In this document: positions 1 to 12,152 of the stretch, one piece after another
Layout of the letters: each line of letters opens with the position of its first letter
Numbering within the stretch: position 1 is the stretch's first letter
NCBI RefSeq assembly: GCF_932526225.1
Contig: NC_064035.1
Location: 13,460,566 to 13,524,565 of the forward strand
Direction of reading: 5' to 3'
DNA: 64,000 bases
From: Nematostella vectensis
Taxonomy: Eukaryota; Cnidaria; Anthozoa; Actiniaria; Edwardsiidae
The notes under the pieces: generated by a model
What the model saw: only the letters and a program-made list of their open reading frames with translations
Database searches by the model: none
What the model was told of the DNA's origin: nothing
Program-made: the position numbers and the translations under genes

Positions 1-214
1 ACCAATATGACAATTCGATAAAAAAAAGCGAGATTGCTTATTCATTCTGCTAACTTGGACCTACTCTCCCCTATCAATCACCTCTTAACAAAAAGAGACA
101 GGTATCACAACGTACATTCGCTCAACCTAATAGCGCGTTATTTGGCCACCATCTGAATACAAATATCCTTACGGGATTGTTTGGTTTGTTACTCAGATTC
201 TCCATTGAATTTAC

Positions 215-1158
215 TGCTTTCACAAATTCATGTACTCCGTCGTAGTTTTTCAACTCACGAAGACAAATTTGGAAGCCGAATGAAGTGACATCCTCGGCCC
301 AGACAATGGCGCTATCGTGTTTCTTTTGCTGGGAGTCGTGAACAGCAGTGACGAAAACATACGGTGCGGACGGGAAGGACTGCAAGATAAGAGGATTATA
401 AATATAGGTAACGTTTAATTTACTTTTCGTTTCCCTACGAGCATTTCTTTTTAAAAGCGGAAAGAAAATAGGACATATTAAAAATTCTGCTCATTTGAAG
501 GTGAAAAAGGTGGAAGGGCTGGTTACTTCAATGCGCACTCTCCTACTCGAATAATTTCAGTTATCATACCTTACTCATAGCTACAAAGTCAACAGCTGTG
601 CATTTGGTGCCAGCAGTCCATCTATCGATGGACACAGTCGAATGCAGTCCTTTATTGTCCGGGATACTCGTATATGCAAGCCACTGGACCGTGACTGTCC
701 GGTTGCCAGAAATCGGACCGGATGCGGACACGCAAGTGGTGAATCCCTCTCGGCAGACTTGCTCTACCCAGTTAACCGCTGCTTCGTAAGTTGGTCCCGA
801 TTGTTCGTCCATGTGAAGAGTGATTTGCACGTGCACGCTATCCGTCGCAAATGGAGTCGAGAACGGAATGGTTTTACACAGGAAGTCACTGGGCGAGCTG
901 ACGAGGAACGTGCCCCTCCCAAACAACATTCCTTGACCTGGGAGAGAACACACACCATGATTAGCACTTAAAAACATTGCTGCTCTGGAACGATTGCCAA
1001 TCTGAATAATTGAATACTCAGAATCGGATAGGTTTGTGCCTTTGTCCTTGTTTGAAATTTTATTGTTCTACCTTAGTATTGTTGGTTTTTTTTATGATTG
1101 CACACGTACCGAGGGAGGCCAAGCTTGCGCCAAGCAACACGGTGAGAAAAACCTTCAT
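215..1158 (-). CDS. Secreted H-type-lectin-like protein, left copy (5' part; continues past window edge)
   Basis: Exons on the minus strand are 1158-1110 (signal peptide, start MKVFLTVLLGASLASLG), 937-570 (first lectin-like module) and 379-215 (second module). They correspond one for one to the first three coding exons of the gene at 12531-17051, with the same splice phases (1, 0, 0) and no stop or frameshift. The module beginning SFPSAPYVFVTAVHD contains the conserved pattern of an aromatic/Val strand, an AIVWAEDV strand and a GFQICLREL strand that is typical of H-type lectin beta-sandwich domains. The gene is read away from its sister, off the left edge, so later exons (Kazal, second lectin set) cannot be seen. 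It looks like a live paralogue rather than a pseudogene. Confidence 0.8.
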
Positions 1159-1389
1159 CTTCGAAGAAACCTGCGGAATTAGAAAGCAAGTATACAATGA
1201 TCACTCGATAGCTCAAACCACTAGAAAGCAAGTATACGACGATCAATCGATAGCTGGAAACCACTAGAAAGCAATTATATGACGATCATTCGATAGCTCT
1301 AAGCCACCGCATTTTATAGTTGATGATTTCTTACCTGAATCAACGGTGAGTGCTCGCCGGAAAAGGTAACATTTGCTGTCTCATGTGCC

Positions 1390-1397
1390 TTTTTATA
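1390..1397 (-). promoter_or_regulatory. TATA box of the left lectin copy
   Basis: Reads TATAAAAA on the minus strand, about 230 bases upstream of the start codon across a 5' UTR intron whose donor (cag|gtaag) lies near 1337. The same box and spacing occur in the right copy. Confidence 0.6.
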
Positions 1398-1537
1398 CTC
1401 TTTGGTCACAGCGATCTTTACACTTGCGAAATCCCGTGGCTCCCCGGATAACATTATTACTCGCTATTGACATGGTGAATAGACATCATTGTACCAATAG
1501 CATTGTTATCACCATCTGTGAACAGACCTGTCGATCA

Positions 1538-2336
1538 ATTGAATTGTGGATCAATTGTCTAAACCTCCCGCATAACCTCGTCTCATGATATTACACCTGT
1601 GCCTTGATTGAAAGGACATGTTTTAATCGCAATCCCATCACCATTAAAAGAAAAAAGGCAGAGAGCAAGACTTTTTCTTTCGGTATTTCGCATGGCGCAC
1701 AGATCCACGCCAGGCCGCCTTTAATCTTATTTGAGTTTCTGATGAACTTATTATATTGTGTTAGCTTTTTTGTAGTCCCAGCTAGAAAATGAAATAATTT
1801 GCTATCAGACTTCCCGCTACCCTGTTCAGTATCGACAGATACACAGTTTTTAGATGTATACATTAATTAAAATTATTCAAGGACAAGAAAGTTGCATTAG
1901 GCAAAAATAAAGAAAATATGATGTGCCACCGCATGGTTTCCACTACTTGTAAGCTTTTAATTGTGTTGATTCGAGACTTATCTATTGTTGAAATTGTATT
2001 TACGAAGCTGTTTAATAATTTATTGGCAAATACTATGATGAATATCCTTGGGTGCGCCGATTTGAAAACAAAGTTCATCAGCTTTGTGCGTCGTACAGCG
2101 TTTGAGACTCTACAAAAGATTTCTTAATTTTGGAAGCTATATTTAGGTTTGAGACCCCCACACCCGATGCATGTGCCAAGGAAAAAATAAACTCTATTAT
2201 CTTAAAACATCTTATTCAACGCAAATGCGTTAAAAAGAAGATGCAACAGTCGGCTTGATTCGTCAATGCTTTTGCATTGAATACGGCTCATGGATAATGC
2301 GACGGTTGAACTTAACCTAAATGAAATTAGGCCTAG
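1538..2336. other. Intergenic, no gene seen
   Basis: AT-rich unique-looking sequence. The open frames here are short, lack splice-supported extensions and have no recognisable domain. Confidence 0.5.
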
Positions 2337-2591
2337 TTTAAAGCCGCATTGTCACCAGTTTATTTCCGGTCGATTACGTAAAAATCTCCGATGATTTTCA
2401 ACGGAAACGCGAATAATATTTTAAAATATTGAAAGGAGTGTGTCTATTGGAAGTTTCTTTGAGGATGTGATTGATAATTTAGAGCGGATGGCCTGTTAAA
2501 TATCTCGGATTCTAATAGATTCTTTTCTTTTTTAACGGTTAAGGTTTCCGTCGGACCAGCGGAATTAAACTGGTGACAATGCGGCTTTAAA
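2337..2591. mobile_element. MITE, 255 bp, ~25 bp terminal inverted repeats
   Basis: The ends are inverted copies: TTTAAAGCCGCATTGTCACC at the left and its complement at the right (2566-2591). There is no coding capacity. A reverse-oriented, more diverged copy lies at 6590-6831, which confirms a repeat family. TTTAA-like flanks may be the target duplication. Confidence 0.85.
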
Positions 2592-2720
2592 CGCCGTTCT
2601 TTTCATGCGCCTTTCCAAATAGTAGGTGTTTGGAATACGAAATGAACGGCGTCTAAACCAAATTAGACCGGTCCATTATATTTAGCACGGCTAAATAGGA
2701 GGTGTTTGGTGGACCGGTAT
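2592..2720. repeat. Two short foldback hairpins
   Basis: Immediately beside the MITE are two short inverted repeats: ACGCCGTTC...GAACGGCGT (2592-2652) and ACCGGTCCA...TGGACCGGT (about 2667-2719). The two loops share a block near AGGTGTTTGG, so they are probably related foldback units. Confidence 0.6.
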
Positions 2721-3844
2721 GCATAATGCATAATGTAGTTTAATGACATTCAAATGCTGATCAGGCGCGTACACAGGGTGATGCGCACCCCCCCCCCCTT
2801 GGCCGGCAAAAAGTGGGTCATTTCTTATTGAAGGATCTTCAAACACCGCCCCCCCCCCCCACCCACTCAATCAATCCTGGAACGCGCGTGTTGATTAAGC
2901 TGCCATGAACGGTCAATGAACGACGTACATAACCAATGTGCCTAGTTGCGCACATCTAAAAAGTTGCGCGAAACTTTGACGAGAACATGTGTAGTTCGTG
3001 TATTGCAAACATAAAATTCGAATGGATTGGTTGCGCCATGTCGATAAGAAAACAGAAACAACAGAAAATAAAAACCGGAAAGATGCTCAATATCTTCAAT
3101 CCCCAGTATATGTAAGAGGCATTATAGTCTTTTACTCAGTATAGTCATTATTGTCTTTTCCACAGTATAGTTTTTCTTAAGACTTGAGCGTTAGTATATA
3201 TGTTTAATTCGACTCATTACTTGTCGTTAGTGGGTTGGTGGAGAAAAGGGGGTGGAATTTGATGTTTTATTGCTACTTTGTAATCTTTGTCTTTGTAATA
3301 TTTAACCGAATATACAGTTTTCTAACATATGGCCCTCGGTTAGTAAGCACTGTCACTGGGGGTGGTCACTGCCAGAGGGTTTATTGCGTCTCCAGTGGTT
3401 CTTTTACGTCCCCTCGGTTCAGGTTAATGTAGTGCAGCTTGAAGCGACGCCGGGACCGCCGGTTTAGTATTCTTATCCGAGAAGACTGAAAACACGGGAG
3501 AATAACTTCAACTCACTTGTGACACAAATTCGAATCAGGCAGGAACCCTAATTAACGGACTTTTATAACAATTCAAACGCTGTTTTACAGCTCTAGCTTC
3601 TCGGTTCGTAATTTATAGAAGAGAAATAGCCTGCGTAGCAAGCGTTTCTGTGGAGTTTCGAGCCAAAAATGTGGCCACACGAAGAATGGGGAGAGAGAGG
3701 TTTCCTTCTTCCCCTTCCCCCTCTCCCTTCTTTTTTTTGCGCTCGCCCCATTTTTCGCGCGGCCATATTTCTCGCTCGCTCTTTGTTCCTGCTGAAACTC
3801 ACTGCGGAAACTCCACCATCTATATTTTGTTTATTATCAAAATA
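2721..3844. other. Intergenic with poly-C tracts and a possible small MITE
   Basis: Two runs of about nine to ten C residues (2790, 2850) and a short region at 3630-3815 with partly inverted ends and a C/T-rich middle that resembles a small foldback element. No gene is supported. Confidence 0.4.
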
Positions 3845-6545
3845 GCATTCTAACAAGCTTTGACCTTGTGAAGAATATATCAAGGATGTAACAGTATTTC
3901 AAAGAATTAGATGCCATACTGTAGTTTTCACGTACTGCAACTGATTATTCAGAAGAATGTGTTGAAATTAAACTCCACAAATATACCTCCTGACATGCAT
4001 TACCTATTGGTGCACCCACCCTTTGCCCTTTTTTTAGAAACTTTGGATCCACCCATACAGGCTACTAAAAAAATGAATGCAATGGAGGCAAATCTTAAAT
4101 TACTGAAAGTTTCTAATTACAAACCAAACCATGTTCATTGATCTATGTTGGGGGCAGAGAGGAATAAATATACAAATAAACAAAAAGTCAATGGGGAGCA
4201 AAAAAAAGGGAGAAATGTGACTCTATTTTAAAAAAATGTTACTCTATTCTAAAACATTTATAACAATAATGCATTAATAACTTGATTGAGCACTTTCCTA
4301 GTATTTTTGCCTTTCCCTATTACCTTTAGGATTGATATAAAACTGTTTTCTTTACAAATTTATTAATGAAAAAGCACAAGTTTGTTGTTATCTTTATATA
4401 ATTTAAGTACTTTGATCTAATAAAAACCTCTTCCCTTTATAGAACTTGTATCAATGCTACATTCTGACCAGCTTTGCCCTTGCAAAGAAACAAATAATGA
4501 ATAAAACAGCATTCCAAAGATATAATGATATAGTTATACATTTCAGGTGCCATATGGAAGTTTTGTCTATCACATACTGGAAATACTCCATCACCAAGGA
4601 TATGACAGTCATGCATTACATATTGGTGCACCCACCCTTTAGCATGGTGGCCTGCTGTTTGATAGAAACCCTGGATCCACACATGCTAATGCTGCTCCAA
4701 AATTAAATGCAATGGAGAAGAACAAATTTACTTGGGAAGCAAATTCTAAAAAAAATCCTTGATATTAATGAACGTAGTGCTAAATGAAAATGTCTTATTT
4801 CAAACATAACCTATTTAAATTTATTTAGGGTGCAGAGGGGAAACAGCAAATATTATTAATTGCGTACAAAAATAGTGAACAGAGATGAAAAAAAAGAAAG
4901 AAATGGGACAATATCTATGATAAAAAAAATTAACAGTAATGCAACAACACTCTCCTAACATTTCCCCTTTTCCTCATTATCTTTAGGTTGATAGAAAAAG
5001 TTTTCTTTACAGATTTATCATTGAGAGCAAGTATCTTGCTCTAAAAAACCTATTACACTTATACTGTCGTATAAAAGTAAGAAATCCCCTACTATATTAT
5101 CTTAATATTTGCCTATTATTATGCCTTCCAGCCTTTAGAATCAATCATGGCCCTCAGGTAGTCCTTGGTTTTACCTAAATAAAAGTGAAAACAATTAATT
5201 ATTTTTTTCTTTCAAAACAATATTTTCATCATGCCATTTATAACCTTACTAATTTTCCACAACTATTTGAATAAAAATAAATAAACACATTAGAAAGTAT
5301 GCAAGATGCAGACAATATAAAAGCAAAAACAATATAGGTAATAAAGGTTGCATTTAGTTTTTTTTTTTTATTCGAAGAGAAAATTCTTCTGTAATTAAAT
5401 GATTAAATGATAATTAAATGTAATAAAATGTAATTAAAGTTATGATAATGTTGAAAAAATGTTGCTGTATCTTTGAAAAGACTGAATACACAGAATATAA
5501 AAACAAGAAAGGTCTTCTTTAGCAATATATGACAGGATGATATTTGTCAGCCTTCATTAAATATCTCAACACAGTCAATAAAGTATAGAGAGAACGAAGA
5601 ATATCAAAGGATGTTGTTATGCTCAACATGTTTGATCACGACCACGAATTCTCAAAGCAAACTCTAGAAACAAATGTATAAATCAAACAAGCTAAGTGGC
5701 ATTGATACAGTAACTAGACTACTACGTATTTCTGTCGTTAAATTCTTACTTACCGTGAGGAATTTACGCCTGAATCTACTTAAAGACTTTGTAAGTATTT
5801 ACGCATTTACATCAAAACAAGGATATATGACTTTGATATGGCATCTTGACGTCAAACTAAAGCTGGTACGGTGTTTTAGTCTGAGCGATTGGTTATAGGA
5901 AAAAAAACGTACAAACAAGCATTATAAAAGCACAACAATAAAAGAAAAATAACTTTCATATTCTCAATACAAATCGTCGTCTAAAACTCACCTTGGCAGT
6001 TTTTTTTTCGCTTTCTGTTGTGGTTGTGTTGTTCGCTTTTGTTGTAAACTGTGAAGTTGTCGAATTTCTGCTAGCAAGGAACTCGTCGACACAAGCGAAT
6101 GATTTTTATAGCTGAAAACAGACATCAAGGCCCTTTCTTCTCAGGGTCTCCTTACATAAATATAGAAGTGGATGAATATACAATGGTAGTGTAGACCTCC
6201 ATAGTCCTCCTCTATGGGCCTCTTTTTAGCTGTTGCGACGGGCGGGATTCACGAACACTCGGGTAGATTTTACTATCGACTCGGACTTCAGACAAACGGT
6301 TCCTAAAAGACTTCAGTCCATTTGAATCCGCATACTTTCTCATTAAATACTGCCTTTTTTCTGTGAACATACGAGTTTTGAACTTGAACTCATAAAAGCG
6401 TAAGACCGAGAGGGGCCTGAGAGTTGCGCGGTTGGATTACTGGCTGGCTGGCTGATTTGTGACACCACAGGGTAACCGCGCGATGACCACAAAACCAAGT
6501 CGCATAGCTTACCATCATATTTCTATACCTATGGAGCTCCGCCTG
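3845..6545. repeat. Copy 1 of a 2.6 kb duplicated block of unknown nature
   Basis: This block is repeated in the same orientation at about 9530-12050. Each block also has internal ~650 bp tandem units: a segment around 'gacaagctttgcccttg' starts at 3847, 4467, 9538 and 10266, and a segment around 'ttggtgcacccaccctt' follows in most units. On the minus strand an exon-like island ends in a good donor (AAG|gtgag, near 5990), and an acceptor-like site near 5177 precedes an open stretch reading KDYLRAMIDSKGWKA then stop. That would fit a small minus-strand gene with repeat-bearing introns, or small RNAs hosted in introns, but I recognise no family. Confidence 0.6.
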
Positions 6546-6589
6546 AGGCCGCGCTGGCTCCGCTACAAGTTAAGAAATAAATAGAATCA

Positions 6590-6831
6590 TTTAATGCGGT
6601 ATTGTCACCAGTTTACTTTTGAAAGGCCGACGGAAACCTCAACCGACAAGAGACAAAATAACCTAATAGAATCCACGATATTCAACAGGCCATCACCTCT
6701 AAATTATCTGGCAAATCCTCAAAGAAACTTCCAATAGACACACTGCTTTTACAATTTTTATTTTTATTTTACGTTAAAAATCTTCGGAGATTGTTACGTA
6801 ATCGATTCGAAGTAAATTGGTTACATTGCCT
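6590..6831. mobile_element. Second copy of the 255 bp MITE, inverted
   Basis: Reverse complement of the family member at 2337-2591, including the end TGCGGTATTGTCACCAGTTT and internal blocks 'acttccaatagacacac' and 'ttcggagatt'. It is more diverged at its right end. Confidence 0.8.
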
Positions 6832-7056
6832 TGTCTCTCCTACTCTTCGACACAATAGAAAAAGGGAGCGTCCTTCGTAGGCGTCTCGAGTGTTTTGGGC
6901 CTTTTATTGGGAAAAAGGGCTTTTATAGATTTCGAACTTCCTGTGGCGTGATCAAGAAAAAGCGGGGGCATATGGGAGGGAGGAATAGGAGAGACCGTGA
7001 CGCCTGCCAAAACCCGAACACAGTTGGGGAGCCTCGGGAGCCTCTTGAAGCTTGCA

Positions 7057-8390
7057 AATAATAGCGGAGCTCCCACGCGGCGAGAAAAAGTGGTATATAA
7101 AACAAATATGGTAACAAATATTGGTAACACATCGACTCGAGTTTTCGTGACGTCCGTCCGTCCGTCCCTTAAAAGCATCGTATGAAAACCAAACTTGGCA
7201 GGTGTCATGTTTGTGTCAAGGGAAGTGCAAAACTGTGGTCACGTGATTGTTGACGTCATCGATGACGTCACTAGAAGCAAAAAATATGCTGACGTCATCA
7301 AAATAAAAAAAAAATTAATATCTCACGAAGGAAACATCATATGGAACCCAAACTCGGTAGGTGTCAGGGGGGTAGGTGTCAAGGGGGATGCAACAATATG
7401 GTCACGTGTTGTGTGACGTCATCGATGACGTCAAGCAAAAAAACGTGATTAAAAGCAAAAACATACATATCTCTTGAAAGAAACACTGTTTCACAACCAA
7501 ACTTGATAGGTGTCATGTTGGTGTCAAGGGGGTCCTCCAATATGGTCACGTGATTGTGACGTCATCAATGACGCCACAAGAAGCAAAATATGCTGACGTA
7601 ATCAAAATAAAAACATTCATATCTCGTGAAAGAAACATTGTATAACAACCATACTTGGTAGGTGTCATGTACGTGTCAAGGGCAGTGCCAAGATATGGTC
7701 ACGTGGTGCGTGACGTCACCGATAACGTCACTTTAGGAAAAACTATCCCAATGTCATATTTATATTCATATCTTCTAAACGGAACATCATATGGCAACCA
7801 AACTTGGTAGGTGTCATGTAGGTGTCAAGGGGGGTGCAACAATAAGGTCACGTGTTGTGTGACGTCATCGATGACCTCACTTGAAGAAAAAACGTGATTA
7901 AAAGCAAAATCGTTTATATTTCTTGAAAGAAACATTGTTTCACAACCAAACTTGGCAGGTGTCATGTTTGTGTCAAGGAGGGTGCACCAATGTAGTCACG
8001 TGATTGTGACGTCATCAATGACGTCACTAGAAAAAAGAAACTGACGTCATCAAATAAAAAATATTTATATTTCATTAAAAAAACATCGCGTGTCAACAAA
8101 ACTCGGTAGATGTGATGTATGTACAAGTGGGGTGCAATGTGACGTCATCGTTGGCGTCAATAAATTAAAACTACCCTGACGCCGAAACATCGTATGACAA
8201 CTAAACTTGTTATGAGTTATGTAGATGTGGGGGGAAGGGGGTATAACAATTTGGTCGTGTGATCTGTGAAATCGTTGAAGTCGTCAAAAACAGAAATAAT
8301 AACAATATTTAATATTTTTTTTAATTAGCGAAAAAAAGCAAATATTTGGTCGTTTTTAGCTCCGCTATTAGGCAATGCCTAGATCTATAT
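7057..8390. mobile_element. TIR-bounded element carrying a ~150 bp TGACGTCA satellite
   Basis: The outer ends are inverted: AATAGCGGAGCT near 7059 and AGCTCCGCTATT near 8357. Inside are seven to eight tandem units of about 150 bp, starting with 'caaccaaacttggtaggtgtc' (7190, 7343, 7495, 7647, 7795, 7945, 8094, 8192). Most units contain gGTCACGTGnt followed by TGACGTCATcgATGACGTCA. The element ends in a short palindrome TAGGCAATGCCTA followed by TATATAT. A remnant with the same end occurs at 25261-25345, and the end alone, inverted, at 9255-9300. There is no coding capacity, so it is a non-autonomous element. Confidence 0.75.
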
Positions 8391-9529
8391 ATTATTGGGG
8401 AATATACCCCAAGGGTATATTATTGAAAAGATGGCGTCTGGAGAATCAAATGCAAAGAGCAAGCGCTACGTAAAATCCAAAATTCCAATCCAATGAAGAG
8501 AGTATACACTCTTTTGTTATAAGAACGTCTCCTTTCAGTTAAGGCGTTCTTATTCTTGGAGCATTTAAAGGCTGAAAATGTTCTTAACGATGTTCTTAAA
8601 TTCTAGTGCTGATATAATGTAGTACCAAATGAATTATGAACAGGAGAATAACACAAATGATCAATAGCAATAAAATATTTAATTTAACACTACATTTTAG
8701 AACACATAAGACTAAAAAAACAACATGTTGCTGCTATCTGAGCCTCGACATGTTATTTGCATGTTCTTAAAATCTAGTAAAATCTCAGCCTGGACATTCT
8801 TATAAAGAATGTTCTTATAAAAAAAGTGTTAAGGCTTTTAGCAAGCGTGAAGGCCCAGAGAGTGAGCATAGAAGCAAAGGAGGCTGAAGTTTTACGGTAT
8901 CATCATCGGCTTCTTCACCGAGAGCCTTTTCGCGAAAGTTTCTTGACTAGGTTACCTTGTTAAACTTTGGAGGATAACCCTAGGTAATCCATCTTCTTAA
9001 TCGACTATATAATTCCAGGAAGAGTCGTTATTCGAGCACGTAAAGCCGCTTTCATGACCGAGATTTGCGGATAAACTTGCTTTCACAGATCATAATTAAA
9101 GATTATGTGTAAAGGGCGTCGAGGTCATAGGCGCGAGAACGAGGCGGAACAAGGTCTTTTACTTCTCTCCCGCCCACTCCTCCCTCCGCTGCCTCTCAAA
9201 CTAGTAAAGTATTATTTGGCAACTAAACATCGATACAATTTCTTCCATGATATAATATATATATATTTAGGCACTGCCTACAAGCGGAGCCTTTTGTGTT
9301 GACTGATCGAGGTATTTTTTGGGGATCTAGGATCCTGCTCTCTCCTGAGATTTATTTATTGTACGAACCAGATGGATCCAGGCCTTATTCAATAATTTAA
9401 ATTATGCAGTACATCAAATTTAACAAACACAATTCTTGATGTGAATATGGCTGTCAAGAGTCTAATGGTAAATTCTTATGTCCCATCATAGAAGTTTCAT
9501 TATGAATATTTTTTTTAATCAAAACAATA
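8391..9529. other. Intergenic, element fragments only
   Basis: Contains an inverted copy of the TAGGCAGTGCCTA end near 9258-9290 and AT-rich repeats. No convincing exon or RNA gene is seen. Confidence 0.4.
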
Positions 9530-12050
9530 CTCCGACAAGCTTTGCCCTTGTTCAGAATATGTCATGGATGTAACAGCATTCCAGATTCGAAATGATATAT
9601 TTAGACTGTTTAGATGCCATACTCTAATTTTTATGAATTGATTTAGTGGCGATTCTCTTCTTCATTGGACCAAATATTCAGAAAAATGTCTGTAAATTAA
9701 AATCCAAAAATAAATCTCCTTTCATGCATTACATATTGGTGCACCCACCATTTACCATATAGTGGCCTTGTTGTTGGTGGCCTACTCCAAAATGAATGCA
9801 ATGAAGAAAAAACAGATTGATTTTGGAAGCAAATCCTAAAAAACATCTAAGGCATCACTGACAGTGCTAAAATGCTAACTTCTAATTTCAAACCAAACCC
9901 TTTCATTGATCTATGTTTGGGGTAGAGAGGAAGCAAAGAATACCAATTGACTAAAAAATAGTCGACGGGGGAGGAGATATAAAGGGAATTGACTCAACTT
10001 GAAAGGTTTGTTGAAACAAATATAACAGTAATGAAAATAATTTGATTGAGCATTTCTTGACATTTCCCCTTTCCCATTATCTTAACCCTATCATCACCAC
10101 AGGCCTCTAAAGAGGCCATGTCTATGCTATCCAAGCTATGTGAACAGAATTCAATTATTGAAAAAGAACAAGGTTGTTGATATTGTTATAAAGTTTAAGT
10201 ATCTTGCCCCCAAAAACCCTTCCCCTTAATAAAAGTTCCATAAATAAACATTTGTAAACCTACATTCTGACAAGCTTTGTCTTTGCAAAGAACAAGATTT
10301 CAAAGATAGAATATAGACACAATTTTAGATAAGATGCAATACTGAAGTTTTAATGTACCATTTTTAATGGTGATTTCCCATCCCCATGGAAATTAATATC
10401 TACAAATATACATCCAGTAACGCATTATATTTTGGTGTTTTTAGAAACCCTGGATCCAACCATTCCAATGAAATAAATCTAAACCTCTAAAATAAATGTA
10501 ATGGGAAAGAGACTTGGAAAGGAAATCCTAAAAAGAAGATATAAGTGAAAGTACTAAATGGAAATTTCTAATTTAAAAATCAAATTGGTTTATTAATCCA
10601 TTTTTGGTGTAGAGGGGAAAAAGAAAAGAGCACCAATTGCATAAAAATAGTCAACAGGGAAAAGGAAGAAATATGACTCTTTTTTAAATGTTTGAAAATA
10701 AAATAAAATATCAATAATGTGATAATTATATTCAGTACTTTCCTAAAATATCCCCTTTCCCATTATCTTTAGGTTGATAGAAAAGTGTTTTCTTTACAGA
10801 TTTATTATTTAAAAAGCAAAAGTTTGTTTTTAGTTTACTATAAGTATCTTGTTCTATAAAAAACCTATTGAGTTTGTACTGCTGAATCACATAGTAATGC
10901 CCTAGTCATTTGAGCCCCCTCCCTTATGGTCCTGGGGAAGTCAGGGGTAATGTGGGATTTTATATTACTTTTTAACCAGAATATATCAAGAGGGGTTGTG
11001 GTATTGGCAGTTTTTTACTCTTAACTTGGAAACAGGCTTCTATTAACGTCTAATCCCCCACCCTTTCCTGGGACCATGTGTGTGGGGGTATCAAATGACT
11101 AGTGAATAAGAACTCCCTACTGTTATCTTTCAAGACATGGTTTTCAATTCTAATGTCTTCCAGTCTTTAGCATTCATCTTGGCCCTCAGGTAGTCAATGG
11201 TTCATAAAAGAGTGCCATTTCTTTCAAAACAATATTTTCATCAAGACATCTATAATCTGACTAATTTCCACAACTATTTGAAAAATATAAACGCATGAGA
11301 AAAATAAACACATGAGATGCAAGATGCATACAATAACAACAATACATATTGGCAATAGGGGTTGATTTTTTTTATACTTGGTAAGGAAAATTTCTCTTGT
11401 AAGTTTTAAAGTTGCTGTATCTTCTAAGGATATGTATCTTCTTAGGGCTAAGAGCACAGGATATAAATACAAATAAGGGTTTTCTTTAGCAGTATATGAC
11501 AAATGCAACACGATATTGGTTAGCCTTTATGAAATATTTCAAAACAATCAAGAACAAAGATAGAACAAAGAATGTCAAAACAAAAGGAGTTATACTCAAA
11601 CAATTTGATTACTAAGTTAAGTACTCGCATTCTCAAAGCTAACAAAAAGGACAACAAAAAGCCCAATAACTGTCATATCCTTAAGACAATACAAAGCGTC
11701 GTCCGAAACTCACCTTGCATTATTTTTGTCGCTTTCTTGTGGTTGTGTCCGCTTTTAAATTTACTAGCTAAAACCAGACATATCCTTACATAAATCTTGG
11801 CGTGAATGAATGTTAGTAGATCTCCTCTAGTTGACTTTATTTTTAAGTCACAAAATTTGAGGCAAAAAGAAATAATGGCAAGAACTTTTTCCCTTGCTCC
11901 GTGCTTGTATTTAGCCGCCATTACGGGGCCGAGTGGGGCCTGGGAGTTGCTCGGCTAACATGACTGGCGAGTGAGACCAAAGGGTACCCGCGCAATGACC
12001 ACAAAACCAAGTCTCATAGTTATACCATATTTCTATACCTATGGAGCTCC
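9530..12050. repeat. Copy 2 of the 2.6 kb duplicated block
   Basis: Colinear with 3845-6545, with two ~700 bp internal units, the 'gccctcaggtagtc' segment at 11180 (5153 in copy 1) and the same right end 'atttctatacctatggagctccgc'. The minus-strand donor near 11712 is conserved, but the acceptor that precedes the short open exon in copy 1 is lost here, so any gene on this copy is probably broken. Confidence 0.6.
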
Positions 12051-12152
12051 GCTATAAAGCTTTAGTCATCATTACCCGCTGATATTTTAGACAAAATTAC
12101 AACTATCGTTTAGTAAATGAGTTACAGTTGCCAATTCATTGCGATGTGTCAT

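Larger units (their letters stand above)
1..1537 (-). repeat. Left arm of a large inverted duplication
   Basis: This stretch is the reverse complement of 12153-13693, with the two coordinates summing to about 13696 through the coding part. It carries the promoter and first exons of the lectin gene copy. Identity is very high but not complete: the signal peptide differs at one residue (Val for Leu), the donor after the exon ending at 215 reads gtaaat instead of gtaagt, and there are small indels near 970. Homology stops abruptly near 1537. Position 1 falls inside an intron, so the arm probably continues to the left. Confidence 0.93.

Noticed and set aside
2785-2862. Poly-C and poly-G runs here and at 28400, 31273, 31999, 37145 and 42165 as functional sites
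   Set aside because: Homopolymer tracts are scattered and lie near element-like sequence; nothing links them to genes.
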